Assembly (NCBI GenBank): GCA_021154885.1
Contig: JAJKHS010000010.1
Location: forward strand, 1 to 36,138
Direction: 5' to 3'
From: Thermoanaerobaculum sp.
GTDB taxonomy: Bacteria; Acidobacteriota; Thermoanaerobaculia; Multivoradales; UBA5704
Length of the DNA stretch: 36,138 bases
Within the stretch, counting starts at the first letter, position 1; every line of letters begins with the position of its first letter. This document shows, piece after piece, positions 22,398 through 29,255 of the stretch. The notes beneath the pieces were generated by a model that searched no databases, was not told the DNA's origin, and saw nothing but the letters and a program-made list of their open reading frames with translations. The position numbers and the translations under genes are program-made.

Positions 22398-23600
22398 CTA
22401 CGCTCCCTTCCGCTCCAGCACCACCGCCTGCGTCTCCGTGAGGACGACCCGCTGCTGCCGGCGATCCTTGCGCGGTGCGATGAGGGTGGCGCGGGTGGCC
22501 TCGGCGCGCTTCTGGCCCACGATGCGGGCGTAGACGGAGAGAGCCTGGGCCACCACCTGGTCCATGTTGTAGTACTTGTAGGTGGCGAGGCGACCCACGA
22601 AGTGCACGTCCGGACGCTCTTCGGCCAGCGTCTGGTACCGCTTGTACAGCTCGGCGTTCTCGGGCCGCGGCACCGGGTAGTAGGGATCGCCCTCGGCTTT
22701 GGGGTACTCGTAGACCAGGCTGGTCTTCGCGTGCTCCTGTCCGGTGAGGTGCTTGAACTCGGTGCTGCGGGTGTAGAGGTGCTGGTTGGGGTAGTTGACC
22801 ACCGCCACCGGCTGCACCCACTCCTGGTTGATGGTCTCGAACTGGAACTCCAGCGAGCGGTAGGGCAGCCTGCCGTAGCGGAAGTCGAAGAACTCGTCGA
22901 CGGGACCGGTGAAGATCATCCGCTCGTAAGGGATGACCCCCTCGATCTCGTGATAGTCGGTGTTGAGCAGGATCTTGATGTTGTCGTGATCGAGCATATT
23001 CTCGAACATCCGCGTGTAGCCCTTGAGGGGCATGGCCTGGTAGGTGTCCGAGAAGTAGCGGTCGTCGCGGTTGGTGCGCACCGGCACCCGGGCGGTGACC
23101 ATGGCGTCGAGCTGCGAGGGATCGAGCCCCCACTGTTTGCGGGTGTAGCCGCGGAAGAACTTCTCATAGAGCTCGCGGCCGACGCGGGAGACCACCACGT
23201 CCTCGGAGGTGCGGACGCTCTCCCGAGGCTCGGCCACGGAGGCGAAGAAGCTCTCCACCTCCATGCTGTTGAGCTTCAGGCCGTAGAGCTGGTTGATGGT
23301 GTCCAGGTTGATGGGGATGGGGACGAGCTGGCCGTCCACGCTGGCCCGCACCCGGTGCTCGTAGGGCCGCCATTTGGTGAACCCGGAGAGATACTCGAAG
23401 ACCTCCCGGGAGTTGGTGTGGAAGATGTGGGGGCCGTACTTGTGGACCAGGATCCCCGCATCGTCGTAGTGGTCGTAGGCGTTGCCCCCGATGTGGGGAC
23501 GCCGGTCGACGAGAAGGACTTGCTTGCCCGAGCCCCGGGCCAGCCTCTCTGCCAGCACGCTGCCGGCGAACCCCGCCCCCACGATCATGTAGTCAAACAT
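22398..23600 (-). CDS. glf: UDP-galactopyranose mutase
   Basis: 400 residues from ATG 23600, with AAAGGAG upstream. A flavoenzyme that converts UDP-galactopyranose to UDP-galactofuranose for cell-surface glycans. Visible motifs are the FAD-binding GAGFAGSVLAERLA (about 8-21), DRRPHIGGNAYD, HKYGPHIFHT, the substrate region PIPINLDTINQLYG and FRGYTRKQWGLDP, all characteristic of bacterial UGM (367-400 residues). The C-terminal 40 residues are basic and extend slightly beyond the usual end. It is the last gene of a three-gene minus-strand unit with a glycosyltransferase and a glycosidase. No dedicated galactofuranosyltransferase of the GlfT2 type is in view, so the neighbour at 23639 is a candidate for using the product (inference). 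Confidence 0.95.
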   Translation of the reverse strand: MFDYMIVGAGFAGSVLAERLARGSGKQVLLVDRRPHIGGNAYDHYDDAGILVHKYGPHIFHTNSREVFEYLSGFTKWRPYEHRVRASVDGQLVPIPINLDTINQLYGLKLNSMEVESFFASVAEPRESVRTSEDVVVSRVGRELYEKFFRGYTRKQWGLDPSQLDAMVTARVPVRTNRDDRYFSDTYQAMPLKGYTRMFENMLDHDNIKILLNTDYHEIEGVIPYERMIFTGPVDEFFDFRYGRLPYRSLEFQFETINQEWVQPVAVVNYPNQHLYTRSTEFKHLTGQEHAKTSLVYEYPKAEGDPYYPVPRPENAELYKRYQTLAEERPDVHFVGRLATYKYYNMDQVVAQALSVYARIVGQKRAEATRATLIAPRKDRRQQRVVLTETQAVVLERKGA

Positions 23601-23638
23601 CGAACCGGCTCCTTTCGTCGTTCATTCCAAGTAGCACT

Positions 23639-24868
23639 TCAGTCAAATACTGCGGTCGAACCGACTCTCGACCGGCGACCGTCCCGCCGGGACTGGACGG
23701 CCGCGTCGATGAGATCGGACATGCTCTGCCAAGTGCGGCTCCAGGAGCCGCCGGCGAGAAAATCGTCCACCTGCCGTAGCCAGCTTGCACGCTCGCTGCC
23801 ACCTTCGCCGTGACGGGCCAGGGCCCGCTCGACGGCGGCGACGAAGTCCGCCGGCGCCTCGGCGATCTCCACCATCGCGAGCTCGCCATAGGGGCGCACC
23901 ACGTCGCGAATGGGCGTCGAGACCACCGGCTTCCCCCCCGCCAGGTATTCGGGGGTCTTGGTGGGACTGATGAAGCGGGTCGACTCATTGCGCGCGAACG
24001 GCATGAGGGCCACGTCCCAGCCCGCCAGGTAGGACGGCAGCTCGGCGTAGGGCTTCATCCCCAGGTAATGGAGGTTGGCGCGCCGCGGCAGGCCCTCGGG
24101 GTCGATCTTGACCACCGGCCCGACCATCACGAGCTGCCAGTCCGGGCGCAGGTCGGCCACGGCGGCCAGGAGGTCGAGGTCGATCCGCTCGTCGATCACC
24201 CCGAAGTAGCCCAGTCGCGGCCGGGGGATGGCGGCCTGGTCCGGCGGCTCGGGCAGGGGGTCCCGAGCGCGGCCGAAGTGCCCGGCGTCGATGCTGCTGG
24301 GGAAGGCGTGAACCTGCGGGTGGCGGTCGCGCTTGGCCTCGTAGAGGCTCTGGCCGCCGGTGAACACCAGGTCGGCCAGCGCCAGCAGGCGCTCCTCCCG
24401 CTCCAGCAGCGAGGGCGGCGCGCCGCGAAAGAGCGACAGCTCGTCCATGCAGTCGTAGACCACGGCGGCGGGCGCCAGCCCCGAGGAGTAGCCGAGAGCC
24501 ATGGGCGTGTAGTACCAGAGGACGTAGTCGGCCACGGCGTGGTCTTCGAGCAGGCCCAGCAGGAGACCGCGCTGGGCCTCCTCCGCCGCTTCCGGAGACA
24601 GGCCGGCCGGCAGGTGCGGCACGGCCACCCGCACGCCCTCGGGGCGCTCGCTCACCTCGAGGCGGGCCGGACCCTCGCCCCATTCGCCCCAGATGGGCTC
24701 TTCGACGAAGAAGACCCGGCGGTGGCGGGCGAAGCGGCTCATCAGGTGCTGGGGACGCTGGTAGACGAAGTCCCACCGCAGGTGGGAGAGACAGACGACG
24801 TCCGGCCGGGGGGCCGGACCGGGCGCCTCGCCGGGAACGGCCTCGCCGGCTTCGTTAAGAGGCTGCAT
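23639..24868 (-). CDS. GT-B glycosyltransferase next to glf
   Basis: 409 residues from ATG 24868, with GGAGGAGAG upstream. The start lies inside the end of the glycosidase gene (14-bp overlap). The N-terminal domain has LSHLRWDFVYQRPQHLMSRFA, a signature of GT4-like transferases found beside glf genes, then VVYDCMDELSLF. The C-terminal nucleotide-sugar domain has GYFGVIDERIDLDLL, WQLVMVGPV, NLHYLGMKPYAELPSYLAGWDVALMPF and the donor-binding TKTPEYLAGGKPVVSTPI. No membrane segment is seen, so it works in the cytoplasm or at the membrane face. Donor and acceptor are unknown. The genomic pairing with UDP-galactopyranose mutase suggests a galactofuranose-containing polymer. Confidence 0.85.
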   Translation of the reverse strand: MQPLNEAGEAVPGEAPGPAPRPDVVCLSHLRWDFVYQRPQHLMSRFARHRRVFFVEEPIWGEWGEGPARLEVSERPEGVRVAVPHLPAGLSPEAAEEAQRGLLLGLLEDHAVADYVLWYYTPMALGYSSGLAPAAVVYDCMDELSLFRGAPPSLLEREERLLALADLVFTGGQSLYEAKRDRHPQVHAFPSSIDAGHFGRARDPLPEPPDQAAIPRPRLGYFGVIDERIDLDLLAAVADLRPDWQLVMVGPVVKIDPEGLPRRANLHYLGMKPYAELPSYLAGWDVALMPFARNESTRFISPTKTPEYLAGGKPVVSTPIRDVVRPYGELAMVEIAEAPADFVAAVERALARHGEGGSERASWLRQVDDFLAGGSWSRTWQSMSDLIDAAVQSRRDGRRSRVGSTAVFD

Positions 24869-26054
24869 GCTCGCTCTCCTCCTCGCCCGGCACGGAGACC
24901 GGGTCTGCTAAATCATTGAAACTTTTGGAATCGTTCGCCGCGGCCTCGCCGCGGAAGACCTCCATCTGCCGGCGCAGCTCCTGGGCGAGAGGGAGATGGA
25001 CCTCGCGCTGCCCGGCCGCGCCGGGGTACCCCCAGAGACCGCTGTGGCAATGGCGGTCGTCGTCCCATCCCGGGTAGTCGAGGATTGGGTAGAGGCAGAT
25101 GCCATGGACGGGTACGCCCTGCCGGCGAGCCGCCAGCACCTCGCCGGCGACGTAGCGCAGCCAGCCGGCGCGAGCTCCCTCCTGAGCGCCGGTCTCGGCC
25201 ACGATCAGGGGCCGGCCGTAGCGGTCGAAAACTTCGCGCAGGATCTCCCGGAACGGGCGGTAGAGCGGATCGCCCAACCGCACTCCCCGGCCGTCGAGGA
25301 GCCACTGGTTCTCGGGGTAGTAGTTGAGGCCCAGGCCCCCCAGGTAGCGCTCGTCGCCGCCGAGCTGCGGCCAGAGCCGGCCGAGGATCAGGTCCCAGGC
25401 CTCGAACTGCGCCCGGCGATGCCCCTCGGCGTCCGCCTGCCGCTCCGGCCGGTCCGGGCCGGCCACGATGTGGATGGCCGGCTCGCAGGCGAGGACGCGC
25501 GCGCGGGAGTCGACGCTCCACACCGCGTCCGCCGCCGCCAGGAAGGCGCGGGCGAGCTGGGCTTTGAGCTCGAACCCGCGGCCGGTGGCAAAGGGGTTGA
25601 GGCAGGCCACTTCGCCTCCCCCCCAGGCCCAGAACGAGATCTCGTTGACCGGCGTGTACCACGGCGGCTGGTCGGTCTCGGCGGCGATCAGCCGGGCCAC
25701 CGCCCGGGCATAGGCCGCGAAGCGGTCCACGAAGTCCGGCCGGAAGACGTCGAGGTCGTCGAGATCGTTCGGCCAGCCGTAGTGGCAGAGGTCCCAGATC
25801 ACCTGCACCCCCGCTTCCCGGGCCGCCCGCACCTGCGGCAGCAGGGAGGAGAAGTCCCAGCGGCCGGGGGCAGGCTCCACGCGATGCCAACGCACCCCGT
25901 CGCGCACCGTGGTCATTCCAAGGTTGCGGACGCGAGCGTAGTCGGCGGCGGCGAAACGGTCGTGCTCGGTCGCTGCGATCAGGTCGAGACGCCTGCCATC
26001 ACGCCGATGGTGACAGGAACACTCGAAGCCGGCCATCCAGAAGCTCTGAAACAT
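24855..26054 (-). CDS. Clan A (TIM-barrel) glycoside hydrolase-like protein
   Basis: 399 residues from ATG 26054. The protein begins FQSFWMAGFECSCHHRRDGRRLDLIAATEHDRFAAADYARVRNLGM-like and continues TVRDGVRWHRVEPAPGRWDFS, a GH1/GH5-like (beta/alpha)8 barrel entry. The acid/base is E138 in TPVNEIS at the end of strand 4, and the nucleophile is E287 in LIVAETGA at the end of strand 7, so retaining glycosidase chemistry is possible. There is no signal peptide, which is unusual for a scavenging glycosidase and fits processing of an intracellular glycan or a sugar-nucleotide intermediate. It is the first gene of the operon with the glycosyltransferase and glf. The low-complexity acidic end (PGEEESEHAAS) overlaps the next gene. 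Confidence 0.8.
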   Translation of the reverse strand: MFQSFWMAGFECSCHHRRDGRRLDLIAATEHDRFAAADYARVRNLGMTTVRDGVRWHRVEPAPGRWDFSSLLPQVRAAREAGVQVIWDLCHYGWPNDLDDLDVFRPDFVDRFAAYARAVARLIAAETDQPPWYTPVNEISFWAWGGGEVACLNPFATGRGFELKAQLARAFLAAADAVWSVDSRARVLACEPAIHIVAGPDRPERQADAEGHRRAQFEAWDLILGRLWPQLGGDERYLGGLGLNYYPENQWLLDGRGVRLGDPLYRPFREILREVFDRYGRPLIVAETGAQEGARAGWLRYVAGEVLAARRQGVPVHGICLYPILDYPGWDDDRHCHSGLWGYPGAAGQREVHLPLAQELRRQMEVFRGEAAANDSKSFNDLADPVSVPGEEESEHAAS

Positions 26055-26331
26055 GGGACCTGAACAATTTCCCCCTCTCTGGCGCGGTCAATTGTGCAAG
26101 ACCTGGACCACGCACCCGGAACGTGCCTTCCCCCTGGGAGGGGCGAGCTTCTTCGCCGGAAGAGGGAAAACGACCGGGGAAAGTGGGTACCGCGGAGCTT
26201 GCAAGAGCTACACGCCGGCCGGACCTTTCTTCAGTGTTCCGCCTTCCTTTGAAACGGCACCTAAGAAATAGAAGGCCGGCACACCGCGCGGTCGTGGTGA
26301 CCGCCCGCTCACCCGGCCTGGAGGGATTTTC

Positions 26332-26445
26332 ATGATCTCCAGAACGTCTCCCGACAGCCCGCGGACCGCACCCCAAGGTGGCATCCTCCACTTCCTGCTC
26401 CGGATCTTCGCCTTCGCCGGGGGCACCATGGACCCCAACGGCTAG
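26332..26445 (+). CDS. 37-residue hydrophobic peptide ORF upstream of the TPR gene
   Basis: ATG 26332 has an excellent ribosome site, GGAGGGA (26320-26326), 5 nt upstream. The peptide has a polar Ser/Thr/Pro N-terminus, a hydrophobic helix (ILHFLLRIFAF) and the end GGTMDPNG before TAG 26443-26445. It is followed after 15 bp by a strong intrinsic terminator. It has no signal-peptidase site and could be a membrane peptide, an exported signal or a leader peptide. I recall similar short ORFs ending MDPNG in related genomes but cannot verify this. The 277 bp upstream, back to 26055, contain GCCGGCC/GGCCGGC inverted repeats and no other gene that I can support. The strong ribosome site and terminator are the evidence that it is expressed. 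Confidence 0.6.
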   Translation: MISRTSPDSPRTAPQGGILHFLLRIFAFAGGTMDPNG

Positions 26446-26460
26446 CACCAGTTCCACCCC

Positions 26461-26494
26461 GACACCGGCGTCGTGCGCGCCGGTGTCACTTTTT
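26461..26494 (+). terminator. Strong intrinsic terminator between the peptide ORF and the TPR gene
   Basis: A perfect 10-bp stem GACACCGGCG/CGCCGGTGTC (26461-26470 with 26478-26487) with a 7-nt loop is followed by AC and five T (26490-26494). It ends 26 bp before the TPR start codon. The TPR gene must therefore be read through it or use a promoter squeezed inside it. This is the layout of an attenuator. Confidence 0.88.
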
Positions 26495-26520
26495 CCGGCC
26501 CAGCAGCAACTTAATGGTAG

Positions 26521-27888
26521 ATGGATGCCAATCACCCTGACCGGCAGACTCTCGAGAGATTCGCCCAGGCCGGAGTCTCGGCCGCCGAGGAGCGCTGGAT
26601 CGAGAGCCACCTCCGTTCCGGCTGCCGGGTCTGCCAGCGGGAGGTGGACCATCTGCTGGGGACGCTGAGCCCGGCCCCGGAAGCCGCGCCGGTCCCGGAC
26701 GCGGCGGACGCGGCGGAGGCGAGCTTCGCCTCCTGGAAAGGCCTCTTCGCCCAGCTCGAACAGAGGCTCGCCCTGGTGACGGCGGAGCGGCGCGCGGCGC
26801 CCCCGTTGCTGGCGGAGCTGCTGGGCTACCCGCCGGCCGAGCGGCCGGTCCTGGTGCGCCAGTGCCGCCGTTTCCAGACCCTGGCCGTCTGCGAGCAGCT
26901 CGTCGACGCCAGCTTCGAGGCGGGGTTCCACGACGCGGGCCAGTCGGTGGAGCTGGCCGAGCTGGGTCTCCTGCTGGCCGGCCATCTCGACGCCGGGCAC
27001 TACGGCCGCTCCGTGGTGCTGGATCTTCAGGCGCGGGCCTGGGCCTACCTCGGCAACGCCCGGCGTATCGCCTTCGACCTGGCCGGCGCCGAGGAGGCCC
27101 TGAACCAGGCCGAGGGCCTGGCCGAGAGCGGCTCGGCCGATCCCCTGGAGGAGGCCCGCATCCTCGATCTCCGCGCCTCCCTGCTCGGCGATCAGGGGCG
27201 CTTCGAGCAGGCCGCCGACCTGCTCGACCTGGTCATCGACATCTACCAGGACCTGCACGAGCCCCACCGCCAGGGGCGTGCGATGATCAGCCAGGGGGTC
27301 TTCCTGGGCCACGCCGGCTGGCCCGAGGAGGCCATCCGCCAGATCCGCAAGGGCCTCGCCCTGCTGGAATGGGAGCGCGAGCCACGGCTGGTGCTGATGG
27401 CGCGCCACAACCTTGCCTGGTTCCTGAACGACTGCGAGCGCAGCGAGGAGGCCCTGCGGCAGCTCGCGCGCTTCCGCCACACCTACCGTGAGTTCCCCGA
27501 TGCCTGGACCGAGTTGCGCCTCGCCTGGCTGGACGGCCGCATCGCCGCTCGCCTGGGCCGTCCCGGGGAGGCCGAGCGGAGCCTGATCGAGGTGCGGCAG
27601 CGCTTCCTCGCCGAGGGACACGGCTACGACGCCTCGCTGGTGACCCTCGACCTCGCGCAGCTCTATCTCCAGCAGGGGCGCAACGCCGAGGTGCGCGAGC
27701 TCGCCGCCGGCATGCTCGCCGTCTTCCTCTCCCAGGACGTCCACCGCCAGGCCGTCGCCGCCCTCACCGTCTTCCAGCAGGCGGCCGAGCTCGACCGCGC
27801 CACCCCCCTGCTGCTGGAGGAGATCGCCGCCTACCTGCGGCGGGCGCGGCGCAATCCGCGGCTGCGCTTCGAAAAGGCGGCGGCGTAG
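26521..27888 (+). CDS. Zinc-finger/TPR protein, possible regulator or scaffold
   Basis: 455 residues from ATG 26521; the ribosome site is weak (GGTAG). The N-terminal 45 residues hold H30-x4-C35-x2-C38 in ESHLRSGCRVCQREV, like the zinc-binding anti-sigma (zf-HC2) module. After an Ala/Pro linker (46-70) come helical repeats of about 40 residues (about 100-430) with A/L-rich TPR spacing, for example RARAWAYLGNARRIAFDLAGAEEALNQAE and ARHNLAWFLNDCERSEEALRQLARFR. There is no membrane span, HTH or enzyme domain. Anti-sigma-type fingers and TPR arrays both mediate protein or peptide binding. The preceding peptide ORF and terminator suggest joint control. No sigma factor is adjacent, so its partner is unknown. 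Confidence 0.7.
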   Translation: MDANHPDRQTLERFAQAGVSAAEERWIESHLRSGCRVCQREVDHLLGTLSPAPEAAPVPDAADAAEASFASWKGLFAQLEQRLALVTAERRAAPPLLAELLGYPPAERPVLVRQCRRFQTLAVCEQLVDASFEAGFHDAGQSVELAELGLLLAGHLDAGHYGRSVVLDLQARAWAYLGNARRIAFDLAGAEEALNQAEGLAESGSADPLEEARILDLRASLLGDQGRFEQAADLLDLVIDIYQDLHEPHRQGRAMISQGVFLGHAGWPEEAIRQIRKGLALLEWEREPRLVLMARHNLAWFLNDCERSEEALRQLARFRHTYREFPDAWTELRLAWLDGRIAARLGRPGEAERSLIEVRQRFLAEGHGYDASLVTLDLAQLYLQQGRNAEVRELAAGMLAVFLSQDVHRQAVAALTVFQQAAELDRATPLLLEEIAAYLRRARRNPRLRFEKAAA

Positions 27889-27927
27889 GGCCCTTCAAGA
27901 AAAGAAGGAAAAACAAGGAGTAAGCCG

Positions 27928-27944
27928 GCCGGCGGGACGCCGGC
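27928..27944. repeat. Short hairpin between the TPR and YcaQ-like genes
   Basis: GCCGGC-GGGAC-GCCGGC (27928-27944) is followed by a second inverted repeat, CCCAGGG-GG-CCCTGGG (about 27948-27963). The pair fills most of the 91-bp gap and resembles dispersed GC-rich intergenic repeats. It may serve as the 3' end of the TPR transcript. Confidence 0.5.
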
Positions 27945-27979
27945 GGTCCCAGGGGGCCCTGGGTTATCCTTCTTGCCCG

Positions 27980-29197
27980 ATGCCCAAGACCTCTCCACTC
28001 CCGGTCATTCCGGCCGGCACCGCCCGCCGCCTGCTGCTGGGCGCCCAGGGGCTGCTCGACGACCCCCGCCGCAAGGCGACGCCGGACGTCCTCTACGACC
28101 TGATCGCGCGCATGGGTTTCGTCCAGATCGACTCCATCAACGTCGTGGCCCGCGCCCATCACCTGACGCTCGCCTCCCGCCTCCAGGGGTACCGGCCGGC
28201 CCTGCTGGAGCGGCTGCTGGAGCGCGAGCGGCGGCTCTTCGAGCACTGGACCCACGACGCTGCGGCCATCCCCACCGTCTGGTATCCGCACTGGAAGCCG
28301 CGGTTCGAGCGCTACCGGCAGAAGGTGCTCGGGCATCCCTGGTGGCTGGAACGCGTGGGGCCGGACCCCTACCGGGTGTTCGCTCACGTGCGCGAGCGCA
28401 TCGTCAAGGAAGGGCCGCTGATGACCAAGGACTTCGAGGACGAGCGGCCCGCGGGGACCGACAAGACCTGGTGGGGGTGGAAGCCCCACAAGGCCGCCCT
28501 GGAGTACCTCTGGCGCACCGGCGAGCTCGCCATCGCCGGGCGGGTCAACTTCCACAAGGTCTACGACCTCGCCGCGCGCGTCCTGCCGGCAGCCCACGCC
28601 GCGCCGGCGCCGGGCGACGAGGAGCACCTCGACTGGGCCTGCCGCTCGGCCCTGGAGCGGCTGGGGGTCGCCACGGCCGACGAGCTCGCCGGCTTCTGGC
28701 GCGCCGTGTCCCTGGAGGCGGCGCGGAGCTGGGGGGAGCGGGCCGCAGCCCGGGGGGAGGTCGCGACCGTCGAAGTGGCGACCGCCGACGGCTCCAAGCC
28801 GCGCAAGGCCTGGGCGGTCCCCGATTGGGAGGAGCGGGCCGCGGCGCTGCCCGCCGCCCCGCCGCGCGTCCGCCTGCTCTCCCCGTTCGACCCGATCCTC
28901 CGTGATCGCAAGCGCACGCTGCGCCTCTTCAACTTCGATTACCGCTTCGAGGCCTTCGTGCCCGGCCCCCAGCGCCAGCACGGCTACTACGTGCTGCCGA
29001 TCCTCGAAGGCGAGCGCCTGGTGGGCCGGCTCGACCCCAAGCTCCATCGCGAACAGGGGCTGCTGGAGATCCGCGGGCTGTGGTGGGAGCCCGGGGTACG
29101 GGCGAGCCAGGGGCGGAGGGCGAACCTGGAGGCGGCGGTCGAGCGGCTGGCGCGGATGGTAGAAGCGACCGAGATAGCGTTCGGCAAGGTGATGTGA
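27980..29197 (+). CDS. YcaQ/AlkX-type winged-helix DNA glycosylase homologue
   Basis: 405 residues from ATG 27980; a TATCCT box 9 nt upstream suggests a very short or absent leader. The N-terminal block LARMGFVQIDSINVVARAHHLTLASRL-like carries Q49-x-D51, the catalytic QxD pair of the YcaQ (DUF1006, HTH_42) family. HWTHDAAAIPTVWYPHWKPRF and a C-terminal LLSPFDPILRDRKRTLRLFNFDYRFEAFVP follow, the most conserved stretch of the family. E. coli YcaQ unhooks interstrand crosslinks and removes bulky N7 lesions; family members in antibiotic producers give self-resistance to alkylators. No biosynthetic cluster is nearby, so general repair is the likely role. Length and motifs agree with the family. 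Confidence 0.88.
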   Translation: MPKTSPLPVIPAGTARRLLLGAQGLLDDPRRKATPDVLYDLIARMGFVQIDSINVVARAHHLTLASRLQGYRPALLERLLERERRLFEHWTHDAAAIPTVWYPHWKPRFERYRQKVLGHPWWLERVGPDPYRVFAHVRERIVKEGPLMTKDFEDERPAGTDKTWWGWKPHKAALEYLWRTGELAIAGRVNFHKVYDLAARVLPAAHAAPAPGDEEHLDWACRSALERLGVATADELAGFWRAVSLEAARSWGERAAARGEVATVEVATADGSKPRKAWAVPDWEERAAALPAAPPRVRLLSPFDPILRDRKRTLRLFNFDYRFEAFVPGPQRQHGYYVLPILEGERLVGRLDPKLHREQGLLEIRGLWWEPGVRASQGRRANLEAAVERLARMVEATEIAFGKVM

Positions 29198-29255
29198 CGA
29201 TCAGGGGCGATCTTCAGGCATGACACACCTCTTGAAAAGAGTATATCAGCGCGGC

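Noticed and set aside
27764-29047. A 427-codon minus frame over the YcaQ-like gene
   Set aside because: Antisense shadow; the plus-strand product carries the QxD motif and the family's conserved blocks.
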